Positions 57,619 through 64,000 of a DNA stretch of 64,000 nucleotides are shown here, one piece after another. Numbering within the stretch: position 1 is the stretch's first letter; each line of letters begins with the position of its first letter. The DNA is taken from assembly GCF_017654485.1 (NCBI RefSeq), contig NZ_CP061093.1:38715-102714 (forward strand). Direction: 5' to 3'. The translations under genes were made by a program, and so were the position numbers. This DNA is from Roseomonas marmotae. Its GTDB lineage: Bacteria > Pseudomonadota > Alphaproteobacteria > Acetobacterales > Acetobacteraceae. Below the pieces are notes generated by a model. The model ran no database searches, was not told the origin of the DNA, and saw only the letters and a list, made by a program, of their open reading frames with translations.

Positions 57619-60267
57619 ATGACCGCGCCCCGCCCTGCGCTGCTGCTGCTCTCGGCGCCCGACAGCCCCGATGCCCTGCCGCTGATGCGCGCCCTCTCAG
57701 AGCAATGGCAACTGTCACACCAGCTGCCTGCCGCCCTGGCCAGCCACCGGCCGGGAGAGGAGGTCGCCTGGATGCTGCGGCGGCAGGCGGCGCGGGCCGA
57801 CCTCGTGCTGCATCTCTCGGCCGATGGCGCGGCGGCCACGGCGGGGCTGGAAGGCCTGGTGGAGGTCTATGCCCCCGCCGAGCCTGCCCTCTGCCGCCTC
57901 TCCGACAGAGAGCGGCTGGACCCGCTGGCCTGGGAGGCACTGTGGCGGCGCGAGCGCGACCTGGTGCGCCGTGCCCGCCTGGTGGTCGTCTCCTCCCCCG
58001 AGGCGGCGCTGGTGATGCGGTTGCTCTATGGCGTGACCGCCGCGCGGCTGCGCCAGGCGCCCCTCGCGGCGCTGCCCGGCCTGCTTCCCCTCGCCTTCGC
58101 CGAAGCGCCCGAGGATCCCGATCCCGAGCCCTTCACGCTAGCCTTGAACGATTATCCCGTGCGGGGGCGGCACAGCGGCGGCGCGGTGCGGGTGCGGCAG
58201 GGGCTGGCGGCACTGGGGCAGGCGACGGTGCTGCTCTGTCTTGGCGGCTCGGGCGAGACGGCCGTGATAGGCCCTGGACTGGTACAGGTTTGCCTGCCCA
58301 AGGGACAGGATCAGCGGGCCATGGAAGCCGACCTTCTGACCCTGACGGGCGATGCTCTGGAGGATATCGCCACTGCCATGCACGCGTCCGCCCATGCGGG
58401 CCTGGTGGCACTGGCTGCCGACCTGGCGACCCGCGCGCGGGTCGCGGTGTTCGAGCATTGCTACCTGGCGCCGCTGCTCGACGCGATGCAGCAGGCGGCA
58501 CCTGGCCTCCCTGCGGTTTATGATGCCCATAACGTCGAGACGGCACTGAAACGCGAACTGCTGCGCGAGCACCCCGCCCGCGAGGCGCTCTGCGGCTTCG
58601 TGGCGGAGACCGAGCGCCGCCTGCTGGCCCGTTCAGCACTGGTACTGGCCTGCAGCGACGGCGATGCGGAAGCCTTCCGTCCGGCGGCGCGGCAGCTGGT
58701 GCTCTTCCCGCACGGCATCCTGCCCGCCTCCAATCCGTCCGCGCCGCCGGCTGAGGAGGCAGCACCGCGCATTGGCTTCATCGGCTCCGGCCATCCGCCA
58801 AATGTCGCCGCCGCACGCTTCATCACCGAGGCTCTGGCGCCGCGCTTCCCCGCTGCCATCTTCGAGTTCATTGGCGGCGTCTGCGCGGCGCTGGATCAGA
58901 CGCCTGCCAATATCCGGCTGCATGGCACCCTGCCGGAGGAAGAGAAAAGCCTCGTCATGGCAGGCTGGACCCTGGCGCTGAACCCGGTGGAGAGCGGCGG
59001 CGGCGCCAGCCTGAAGGTGGCCGATTACCTCGCCCACGGCCTGCCCAGCCTGAACACGCCTCATGCCGCAAGGGGCTTTCCCCTGCTGCGGAAGGGCGCG
59101 GGCATCATCCTCCCGCTGGTCGAATTCGCGCCGGCCTTGCATGGCCTGCTGGCGGCACCGCAGTCGCTGCGGCCGATGGCGCGCGCAGCGTGCGAGGCTG
59201 CGGCGGCTTTGAACTGGCCGGAAGCGGCGCGCGCCGCGCGGGAAGCCATCCGGCGGCTGGCAGCCGCCTACCGGCCGCCGCCTCCGCCGCCGCCCATCCT
59301 CCTGCTGGATGAAGCCGGGCTGCGGGGGACACGCGCCCGCCCCGGCGCGGCGCGGCTGGACGTCCTGACACCGACACCCTCCCTCTCGCCCCTCGCAGAC
59401 CGGATCGTCACGGCGCTGCCCGTCCACCTAAGGGACCTGCCGGGCGACTACGGCATTGGCGCATCCGGGCAGCAACTGGCCCGGTGCTTCGGGCTGTGCC
59501 TGCCGCCCGGCACCAGACGGCTGGCCCTGGACCTGCGCGCCGCGGCGCCGGTACGGCTGCGCCTGGTGCTTCGCACGGAAGCCGGAACCTGGTTGCTCCT
59601 GCGGACGCGGGTGGAAGCTTCCTGCCGTCTGGAGCTGGCCCTACCGGAGAACGGCCGGACGGCGCCCAGGCTGGAGGCTGAACAGCTATCCGGGCCGGCC
59701 TCCGCCTTGCGGCTACGGGCCGTTCTGCTGCGGGAGCCGCAAAGGGTTGCCCTGCCTTTGCCCGAGGCGCCGCTGCCGCGGGAGGGAGAGGTCCGTCAGG
59801 AGGCGGCGCTGGCGGCCTGGACGGCCCGCCACGGCCACCGCTATGCCCCGGTGCCGGATGACCCGGAGCAGGCCACTGCCGAAGCGCTCTCGTCACTATT
59901 GCGGGACGCCGCTTCCACAAGACGGGTCGCGGCGTTGCGCGAGGCGCTCGGGATCACGCAGCCCTTCATCCTGCTCCTGGGTGGAGCTCCGCTGGAGGCC
60001 GCGCCGCCGGAACTGCCGGCGGTTCGTCATGATGGCGCCGATGCCTTCCACCAGGATGCGGACGGCGTCCTGCGCCGGGCGCCTCTGCCCCTCGCCGGGC
60101 TGATCCTGCCGCGATGGCCGGCCTGCCGTGGCATCCTGCCCGGGAACCTGCCGGCAGCACAGGCGGAGGCCGTACGGCGCCTGGCCGCCTGGGCCGATGT
60201 TCCGGTGCTGGAGGAGCGGGGCTCCCCTGTTTCTCAGGCCTCGCCGGGCTCCGCTCCGGTCAGTTGA
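57619..60267 (+). CDS. Large GT4-like glycosyltransferase with C-terminal extension
   Basis: 882 residues from the ATG at 57619 (a GTG eight codons earlier is possible). N-terminal about 175 residues look like a separate domain. The GT-B fold starts with LNDYPVRGRHSGGAVRVRQGLAALGQ (about 180), then AVYDAHNVETALKRELLREHP, GFIGSGHPPNVAAARFI, and NPVESGGGASLKVADYLAHGLPSLNTPHAARGFPLLRKGAG, the nucleotide-sugar site of GT4 enzymes. From about 560 to the end a beta-rich region follows with LRLRLVLRTEAGTWLLLRTR and no assigned family; it may bind a carrier or a partner. The 3' end overlaps a convergent gene by 34 bp. Confidence 0.75.
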   Translation: MTAPRPALLLLSAPDSPDALPLMRALSEQWQLSHQLPAALASHRPGEEVAWMLRRQAARADLVLHLSADGAAATAGLEGLVEVYAPAEPALCRLSDRERLDPLAWEALWRRERDLVRRARLVVVSSPEAALVMRLLYGVTAARLRQAPLAALPGLLPLAFAEAPEDPDPEPFTLALNDYPVRGRHSGGAVRVRQGLAALGQATVLLCLGGSGETAVIGPGLVQVCLPKGQDQRAMEADLLTLTGDALEDIATAMHASAHAGLVALAADLATRARVAVFEHCYLAPLLDAMQQAAPGLPAVYDAHNVETALKRELLREHPAREALCGFVAETERRLLARSALVLACSDGDAEAFRPAARQLVLFPHGILPASNPSAPPAEEAAPRIGFIGSGHPPNVAAARFITEALAPRFPAAIFEFIGGVCAALDQTPANIRLHGTLPEEEKSLVMAGWTLALNPVESGGGASLKVADYLAHGLPSLNTPHAARGFPLLRKGAGIILPLVEFAPALHGLLAAPQSLRPMARAACEAAAALNWPEAARAAREAIRRLAAAYRPPPPPPPILLLDEAGLRGTRARPGAARLDVLTPTPSLSPLADRIVTALPVHLRDLPGDYGIGASGQQLARCFGLCLPPGTRRLALDLRAAAPVRLRLVLRTEAGTWLLLRTRVEASCRLELALPENGRTAPRLEAEQLSGPASALRLRAVLLREPQRVALPLPEAPLPREGEVRQEAALAAWTARHGHRYAPVPDDPEQATAEALSSLLRDAASTRRVAALREALGITQPFILLLGGAPLEAAPPELPAVRHDGADAFHQDADGVLRRAPLPLAGLILPRWPACRGILPGNLPAAQAEAVRRLAAWADVPVLEERGSPVSQASPGSAPVS

Positions 60268-60968
60268 TCGATCTGCCGCAGCCGTGCCTCAACCCGAGCC
60301 AGCGCCGCCGCCAGCGCATCCCGCCGGCCCGCCAGCCTGCGGCGCTCCTCGCGCAGAGCCGCGCGGTCCAGCCGGCCCTTGGGCGGGGCTTCCGGCATGT
60401 CGGCGAAAGGACGAACCTCGCGCCGCAGCGACATGATCTCCCGGCGCGTCACATCCGGCCGGATCAGCCCCCGCCGCTGGGCCACCTCCAACTGGGTGTC
60501 GGACAGCAGTGTGATCTGATAGGCGGTGCCGTAGCTGCCCGGACATTGCTCGCGCGGCAGCCTGCCGGAGTCGACGGCACGCGCGATCTGCCGAAGCTGG
60601 GTGGCCGTGGCGTCGGAAAAGGGAAATAGCCGCTCGCTCTCCTGCCGCAGCCGCTGCCATTCGCTGCGCGTCAGGCTCTCTTCCAGGTTCAGCAAGGCCC
60701 GGCCGATGGCCAGGAAGCTGTCCCTCGCATCGCCCCATTCCTTCTGGATCTCGGCCCGGACCCTCAGGATGCGGGAAACCTTGGCCTGATCCTCCAACAG
60801 CCCCGTGCCGGCGAAGACTTCGTGGATGGCCTGAAGTGCCTCTTCATCGGCCTCGCCCAGCGCCCGCATGGCGGCGGCGCGCGGGTCCTGCGCGGTGGCG
60901 AGATGATGCTCCGGCTCGTCCGAGAGCAGGAAACTCCGCAGCGCGCTTTTCGACCTTTTCCCGCTCAC
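60234..60968 (-). CDS. Partition-type partner protein of ParA (DUF3102-like)
   Basis: 244 residues. Mid-protein SFLAIGRALLNLEESLTRSEWQRLRQESERLFPFSDATATQLRQIARAVDSG (about 84-135) recalls DUF3102-type DNA-binding proteins found with ParA on alphaproteobacterial plasmids. A coiled coil lies near the C-terminus (LREERRRLAGRRDALAAALARVEARLRQID). No ParB N-terminal domain. The ATG overlaps the ParA stop (ATGA), so the two work together. It likely binds DNA and ParA for partition, but the family match is only moderate. Confidence 0.65.
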   Translation of the reverse strand: MSGKRSKSALRSFLLSDEPEHHLATAQDPRAAAMRALGEADEEALQAIHEVFAGTGLLEDQAKVSRILRVRAEIQKEWGDARDSFLAIGRALLNLEESLTRSEWQRLRQESERLFPFSDATATQLRQIARAVDSGRLPREQCPGSYGTAYQITLLSDTQLEVAQRRGLIRPDVTRREIMSLRREVRPFADMPEAPPKGRLDRAALREERRRLAGRRDALAAALARVEARLRQIDQLTGAEPGEA

Positions 60969-61627
60969 AGCCCGATCTCCCGTCGCACGAAGGCCCAGAT
61001 TTCCTCGAATGGCGCGATGCCCCGGCTCTTCGAATAGTCCAGCAGCGTCAGCCCTTTGACAGAGGGAACGTGGATATCCTCGAGTTGCGGGATCTCGGTC
61101 GGGCAGACCGCACCCGCCTTGATGAGCGCACCGCGCATCCGCGCGAAGGAGGAGGTGCGGCGATTGGCGCGGTTTAGCACCACCACGGCCCTGAATCCCT
61201 TGTCGGCGAGACTCCGCAGCCAGGGGCCAACGGCTTCGACATCGTCCTGGGTGCAGACCGCCGGCACCAGGACCAGATCGGCCGCGCGCCCCAGACCATC
61301 GATGGCAGGCAGGTGGTCCTCTACCGACGGCGGCGTATCCAGTACCGCCAGGTCATAGCCATGGGCCTGCCGCAGGCTGGCCCGCCAGTCCTGAAGCATG
61401 GCAGGCTGGACATCAACCTCGGCGAAGTCGGGGAAGGCCTCCCGTGTGCGGGCGCGGCGGGCGCTCCATTTGGTGAGGGTCTGCTGCCGGTCAAAATCCA
61501 GCCCGACAGGACGCAGCCCGGCCTGGGCAGCGCTGATCAGAAGATGGCGCGCCAGGACCGACTTGCCGGATCCTCCCTTCGGTGACGAGATCAGGATGGT
61601 CTTGCCACCTGTTCGGCTCTTGCTCAT
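60965..61627 (-). CDS. parA: ParA-family partition ATPase
   Basis: 220 residues. Deviant Walker A ILISSPKGGSGKSVLARHLLISAAQAGLRPVGLDFDRQ (about 11-49), with KGGSGKS in place of the usual KGGxGKT. Walker B LAVLDTPPS and a later VVVLNRANRRTSSFARM. No N-terminal DNA-binding extension, so it is the small ParA type (like plasmid F/TP228 types). Its product moves replicons apart. A perfect palindrome lies 80 bases upstream. Confidence 0.88.
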   Translation of the reverse strand: MSKSRTGGKTILISSPKGGSGKSVLARHLLISAAQAGLRPVGLDFDRQQTLTKWSARRARTREAFPDFAEVDVQPAMLQDWRASLRQAHGYDLAVLDTPPSVEDHLPAIDGLGRAADLVLVPAVCTQDDVEAVGPWLRSLADKGFRAVVVLNRANRRTSSFARMRGALIKAGAVCPTEIPQLEDIHVPSVKGLTLLDYSKSRGIAPFEEIWAFVRREIGL

Positions 61628-61708
61628 CCGCCGCTCCTGCCTGTGTCGCGGCAGATTTACCTACGGCGGGGCTACTGTCCATCCCGGCGATCAAGGCCCC
61701 TGGAAAGA

Positions 61709-61730
61709 TGAATTAGACATGTCTAATTCA
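61709..61730. promoter_or_regulatory. 22-bp perfect palindrome upstream of parA
   Basis: Half-site TGAATTAGACA followed at once by TGTCTAATTCA, no mismatch, in an AT-rich island. It lies about 82 bases before the ParA ATG and 12 bases beyond the stop codon of the next upstream gene on the same strand. Candidate partition site (parS-like) or operator of the cassette; only one copy was found in this window. Confidence 0.6.
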
Positions 61731-61742
61731 GCTGGTGCCTCA

Positions 61743-62384
61743 TCAGTGGCGGCTGTGACGGAGCACATCCTGGCCTAGAATCCCTTTACAAGCAGCTTCC
61801 ACTGCATCGGCGAGACTTTCAAACGACCAATGCTGGAGGCGTAGCTGCCCGGCGCGTTCTTTCCATTCCCAGGTGCAGATGAAGCGCGGCAAGCCGTGGG
61901 AGAGACGCTCGCGGATGAAGCAGAGGCGGATGGCCGCCGCCTCACCTTCGGCGGTTTCTTCCGGTGCCACCACAGCACCACAACCCCAGACCCGCGGTTC
62001 CCCCGGCAGGCGCGGAAGCGCCACGCAGGCCGGGCCCAGCTTCAGCTGGCCGGCCATGCTCCCGGCGAGCCGGAGCGCGGAGCTGAGCGCAGCTTCCTGC
62101 GCGATCTGCAACGTCGCGGCCTCTCCTACAACGACACGGGCTGGAACGGGTGCCAAGGCATCCAGCGGCTGGCTCTCCAGCCTCCAGGAAACGGGCGCCG
62201 AGGACGGATCGGAGCGGGCTTCGGTCTGGAAGTGGCAGCGGTGGATGTGGTGGTGATCATCGGCGATCCTACCGAGGCCCGCCATCTGCGTCGTAAATCC
62301 GGCGATCCAGCCGACCTGCCCATGGGATTCAGCACTGCTCATACGCAGCAGGTGCGGGGCGATATAGCGCGCCAGCGGCTTCAC
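61743..62384 (-). CDS. Unknown protein upstream of parA
   Basis: 213 residues; internal ATGs (for example 14 codons on) could be the start. The last ~150 residues look like a real protein: LESQPLDALAPVPARVVVGEAATLQIAQEAALSSALRLAGSMAGQLKLGPACVALPRLPGEPRVWGCGAVVAPEETAEGEAAAIRLCFIRERLSHGLPRFICTWEWKERAGQLRLQHWSFESL. No known family, no signal peptide. Same strand as the partition pair but separated by the palindrome. May be an accessory plasmid gene. The first part is His-rich and could be non-coding. Confidence 0.45.
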   Translation of the reverse strand: MKPLARYIAPHLLRMSSAESHGQVGWIAGFTTQMAGLGRIADDHHHIHRCHFQTEARSDPSSAPVSWRLESQPLDALAPVPARVVVGEAATLQIAQEAALSSALRLAGSMAGQLKLGPACVALPRLPGEPRVWGCGAVVAPEETAEGEAAAIRLCFIRERLSHGLPRFICTWEWKERAGQLRLQHWSFESLADAVEAACKGILGQDVLRHSRH

Positions 62385-62586
62385 GGCCTGTCAGCTGAGC
62401 GGAGAAGGGAAGGGATCACGGTAGCTGCTCCGTATCATCCATTCCTGTTTGCCACGACTGGCCGGTTTTGTGGCGCGGCTGGTGCCTCAGTCGTCGCTGT
62501 AGCCCGGGCAAGGATGACAAGTCTTGCCAACCTTAAGGATTTGTTCATAAATGAGACAAATCTCAGATTAGGGGCGATTTCAGCCT
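62385..62586. other. AT-shifted spacer with small inverted repeat
   Basis: About 200 bases. The right part is AT-rich (62535-62570) and holds TGAGA / TCTCA at 62552 and 62561 around a CAAA loop. It could be a promoter and operator for the small gene that follows or for the minus-strand gene. Confidence 0.35.
62552..62565. promoter_or_regulatory. Inverted repeat TGAGACAAATCTCA
   Basis: Five-bp arms with a four-base loop in an AT-rich patch, 20 bases before a small frame at 62587. Operator or hairpin; weak evidence. Confidence 0.3.
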
Positions 62587-62796
62587 ATGGGAAAGCCGCG
62601 ACAACTGCTGCTGCTGACATGCAGCGTCTTGGTGGGGTCCGCCGGCTTGGTGGCCTCTCACGCCCTTCGGCACGAGGTCTCCGTGGCGCCATCAACGGTG
62701 CCAACCTGCCAGCTCCGTCCCGCCTGCGCGGATGGCCTGCGCCTCCGGCTGGATCCGGAGAAAGCGCGGCGCTTTTCCAAAGTCTTCAGATCCTGA
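62587..62796 (+). CDS. Possible small exported protein
   Basis: 69 residues. MGKPRQLLLLTCSVLVGSAGLVASHA has a signal-peptide look, followed by a Cys-containing, Arg-rich tail (STVPTCQLRPACADGLRLRLDPEKARRF). No strong ribosome site. The two Cys in the tail could form a disulfide. It may be a real small gene or chance; nothing in the window supports it except the leader pattern and the AT-rich upstream patch. Confidence 0.3.
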   Translation: MGKPRQLLLLTCSVLVGSAGLVASHALRHEVSVAPSTVPTCQLRPACADGLRLRLDPEKARRFSKVFRS

Positions 62797-62810
62797 CATA
62801 TGAAATCGCG

Positions 62811-63077
62811 TCAGGCAGGAAGGCTCTGTCGTGCCTGGTTGAGCGCGTCCTGTAGCCGGATCAGCGCGTCCTCGGCCGCCAGGGCCCGTGCCTCGTGCCG
62901 GCGGGCATGGGCCGCCTGTCGCGCCGCCAGCAACTCTGCCCGCGCCAGTCGGTCGGCCATGGCTTCCAGCGTCAGTTCCAGGGCACGAAGTTGATGATCC
63001 TGACGCTGGGCTGGCCTGGGAAGGCAGGCGCGCCGGATGATGGCCCGCAATCCGTCACCAGGCCGGCGCGATGTCAC
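62811..63077 (-). CDS. Small coiled-coil protein
   Basis: 88 residues. A basic start (TSRRPGDGLRAIIRRACLPRPAQRQ) is followed by a long charged Ala/Arg/Glu/Leu helix (LRALELTLEAMADRLARAELLAARQAAHARRHEARALAAEDALIRLQDALNQARQ) that looks like a coiled coil. Its ATG overlaps the stop of the DUF4170-like gene (ATGA), so the two are coupled. Family unknown. Confidence 0.5.
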   Translation of the reverse strand: MTSRRPGDGLRAIIRRACLPRPAQRQDHQLRALELTLEAMADRLARAELLAARQAAHARRHEARALAAEDALIRLQDALNQARQSLPA

Positions 63078-63298
63078 GCGCGCTTGCCTACAGGCATCGC
63101 GCGCAGCACGAAAAGCCGATGGGAGGCGATATCAACCATCCGCCGCATCCGCTCCAGCCAGGCTTTTTCTGCCGCTTCCTCGCTATGGAAAGGGCCGTGC
63201 AGTTCTTCGGTGCCGGGTTCCAGTTCGCTGAAGCTGGTGTCGCGGAAGATGCCCCCCCAGACGACCCAGATCTCTCGCTTATCCAACGGGTTTTCCAT
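63074..63298 (-). CDS. DUF4170-like protein
   Basis: 74 residues from the ATG at 63298, which has an AGAGGA site six bases upstream; in-frame ATGs at 63304 and 63319 are alternatives. EIWVVWGGIFRDTSFSELEPGTEELHGPFHSEEAAEKAWLERMRRMVDIASHRLFVL matches the DUF4170 layout (W-V-x-GG-x-x-DTSF-x-x-L-x-PGTEE...GPF...A...W...VD...R), a family common in Rhodospirillales and relatives. Function unknown. Confidence 0.7.
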   Translation of the reverse strand: MENPLDKREIWVVWGGIFRDTSFSELEPGTEELHGPFHSEEAAEKAWLERMRRMVDIASHRLFVLRAMPVGKRA

Positions 63299-63359
63299 GC
63301 TCATTCCTCTCACGGCCATTCTGGGCGCTGGCGGGTCGGCAGAAAGGTCCGGCTGACCC

Positions 63360-63614
63360 TTAACGGCTGCAACGTATGCGTATGGTCATACGCTGGGCCG
63401 GGGGGCATGTCAGGACAGTGGGTTGCACGCCCAGGCCATCGCGCCAGGAGGCCAGTAGCATTAGGACGCCCATGGCCGCCAGGGCCAGCGCCCAGGCACC
63501 GTCTTCCGCCCCGGCGGTATCTCTCATTACCAGCAGAAGGCTGCTCCCCAGCAAGGCCAGGGCGCCGAAAAGACGGAACTGGTGCATCGGATTCTTCCTC
63601 GGGTCGAAGGCCAT
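63360..63614 (-). CDS. Small two-helix membrane protein (possible)
   Basis: 84 residues from the ATG at 63614; an ATG at 63587 is an alternative. Two membrane-like stretches at about 13-28 and 37-55 (RLFGALALLGSSLLLVM and GAWALALAAMGVLMLLASW). The tail is basic. The minus-strand motif TGCGAAAAATCTTGG lies about 46 bases upstream. No family known. Confidence 0.4.
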   Translation of the reverse strand: MAFDPRKNPMHQFRLFGALALLGSSLLLVMRDTAGAEDGAWALALAAMGVLMLLASWRDGLGVQPTVLTCPPAQRMTIRIRCSR

Positions 63615-64000
63615 TCCGGCCCTGCGGCATGGTAGCTCAGGCCTGTATCTCTTCCAAGATTTTTCGCACACCGTCCTTGGCAAAAGGCGACCTTCCCGCG
63701 ACAGAACAAAGCCCGATCGCAATGTCGGTTAAAAGACGACCAAGCATCTTGCTGCCATTACGCAATGATAAGTGGGGAATTCATAGCGTCTGGAAATAAT
63801 CAACCTAAGGTTGATAAGCTGCGCCAAGAAGGAGCTGCTATTCGTCTTTTTACCGACATCCTCCCAATGCCTCTTTCTGCTCGGGTCCGGGGCCTCCGGC
63901 GCATGGGCTGGTGCGGAGGAGGCGTGGCCAGCTTCTTCTGGAGAAGAGTCAGAGAATCAGAAGAGTTAGATAGTTACAAAGTTATGGTCCGGGAAATTCC
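63615..64000. other. Right-end stretch without a recognised gene
   Basis: About 390 bases. Holds a TGCGAAAA-type motif (minus strand, 63660-63668) and an inverted repeat at 63799. Frames are short. GC content falls toward the edge. A gene starting beyond 64000 cannot be judged. Confidence 0.4.
63799..63815. promoter_or_regulatory. Inverted repeat ATCAACCT-A-AGGTTGAT
   Basis: Eight-bp arms, one-base centre, in an AT-rich patch. The compact symmetric form is typical of a repressor site, such as MerR- or TetR-like operators; the gene it would control is not visible here. Confidence 0.35.

Noticed and set aside
61896..62855. 319-codon plus-strand frame at the right end
   Set aside because: Composition is uneven and no family pattern is seen; the minus-strand frame over the same DNA looks more protein-like.

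Overview
The window is GC-rich, tightly packed bacterial DNA. Gene content points to a flagellated, Roseomonas-like member of the Acetobacteraceae (Alphaproteobacteria). The pointers are the flagellar gene order with a MotE-type protein, the many TctC/Bug-type solute receptors, the molybdenum hydroxylases and a DUF4170-like protein. This placement is inference; no rRNA or tRNA was seen. A ParA-type partition cassette near the right end suggests that the replicon could be a plasmid or chromid, which is also inference.

Layout. (1) 1-20 kb is a flagellar cluster. On the minus strand are flgE (cut by the left edge), motB, a FliK-like protein, fliG, a small coupled gene, fliP, fliN, fliH and fliF. 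On the plus strand are fliL, fliM, an unknown membrane protein and a MotE-type gene. After an interruption carrying an FkbM methyltransferase and a lytic transglycosylase come motA, a very large secreted protein, flgF, flgG, flgA and flgH. (2) 20.4-26.7 kb holds a DUF1612-like regulator, then a four-gene cassette: HMW1C-like glycosyltransferase, FemAB/GNAT-like transferase, SAM methyltransferase and FAD oxidoreductase. It resembles a flagellin or surface-glycan modification pathway. A short motif, TGCGAAAA, recurs just upstream of flagellar genes and of this cassette, and may tie them into one regulon.

(3) 26.9-44.5 kb is a catabolic accessory region. It has three separate molybdenum hydroxylases: a PaoABC-type, a two-subunit type with a dihydroxyphthalate-decarboxylase-like protein, and an isoquinoline-oxidoreductase type with a cytochrome c. 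It also has three TctC-type receptors, a GntR regulator divergent from a fumarylacetoacetate-hydrolase-family gene, and a HAD phosphatase. (4) 44.7-47.6 kb is a two-component system with a PepSY protein and a small exported protein. Its promoters carry GTTCAG repeats at exact 11-bp spacing, which look like the response-regulator sites. (5) 47.7-53.2 kb has a metallo-beta-lactamase-fold hydrolase divergent from a LysR regulator, a ThDP enzyme and a fourth TctC receptor.

(6) 53.6-60.3 kb has a RelB/ParE-like toxin-antitoxin pair and a five-gene sugar operon: galE, SDR, polysaccharide deacetylase, DUF4214-like protein and a large glycosyltransferase. (7) 60.2-64 kb has a ParA ATPase with a DUF3102-like partner, a 22-bp perfect palindrome upstream (a candidate partition site or operator), and several small unknown genes.
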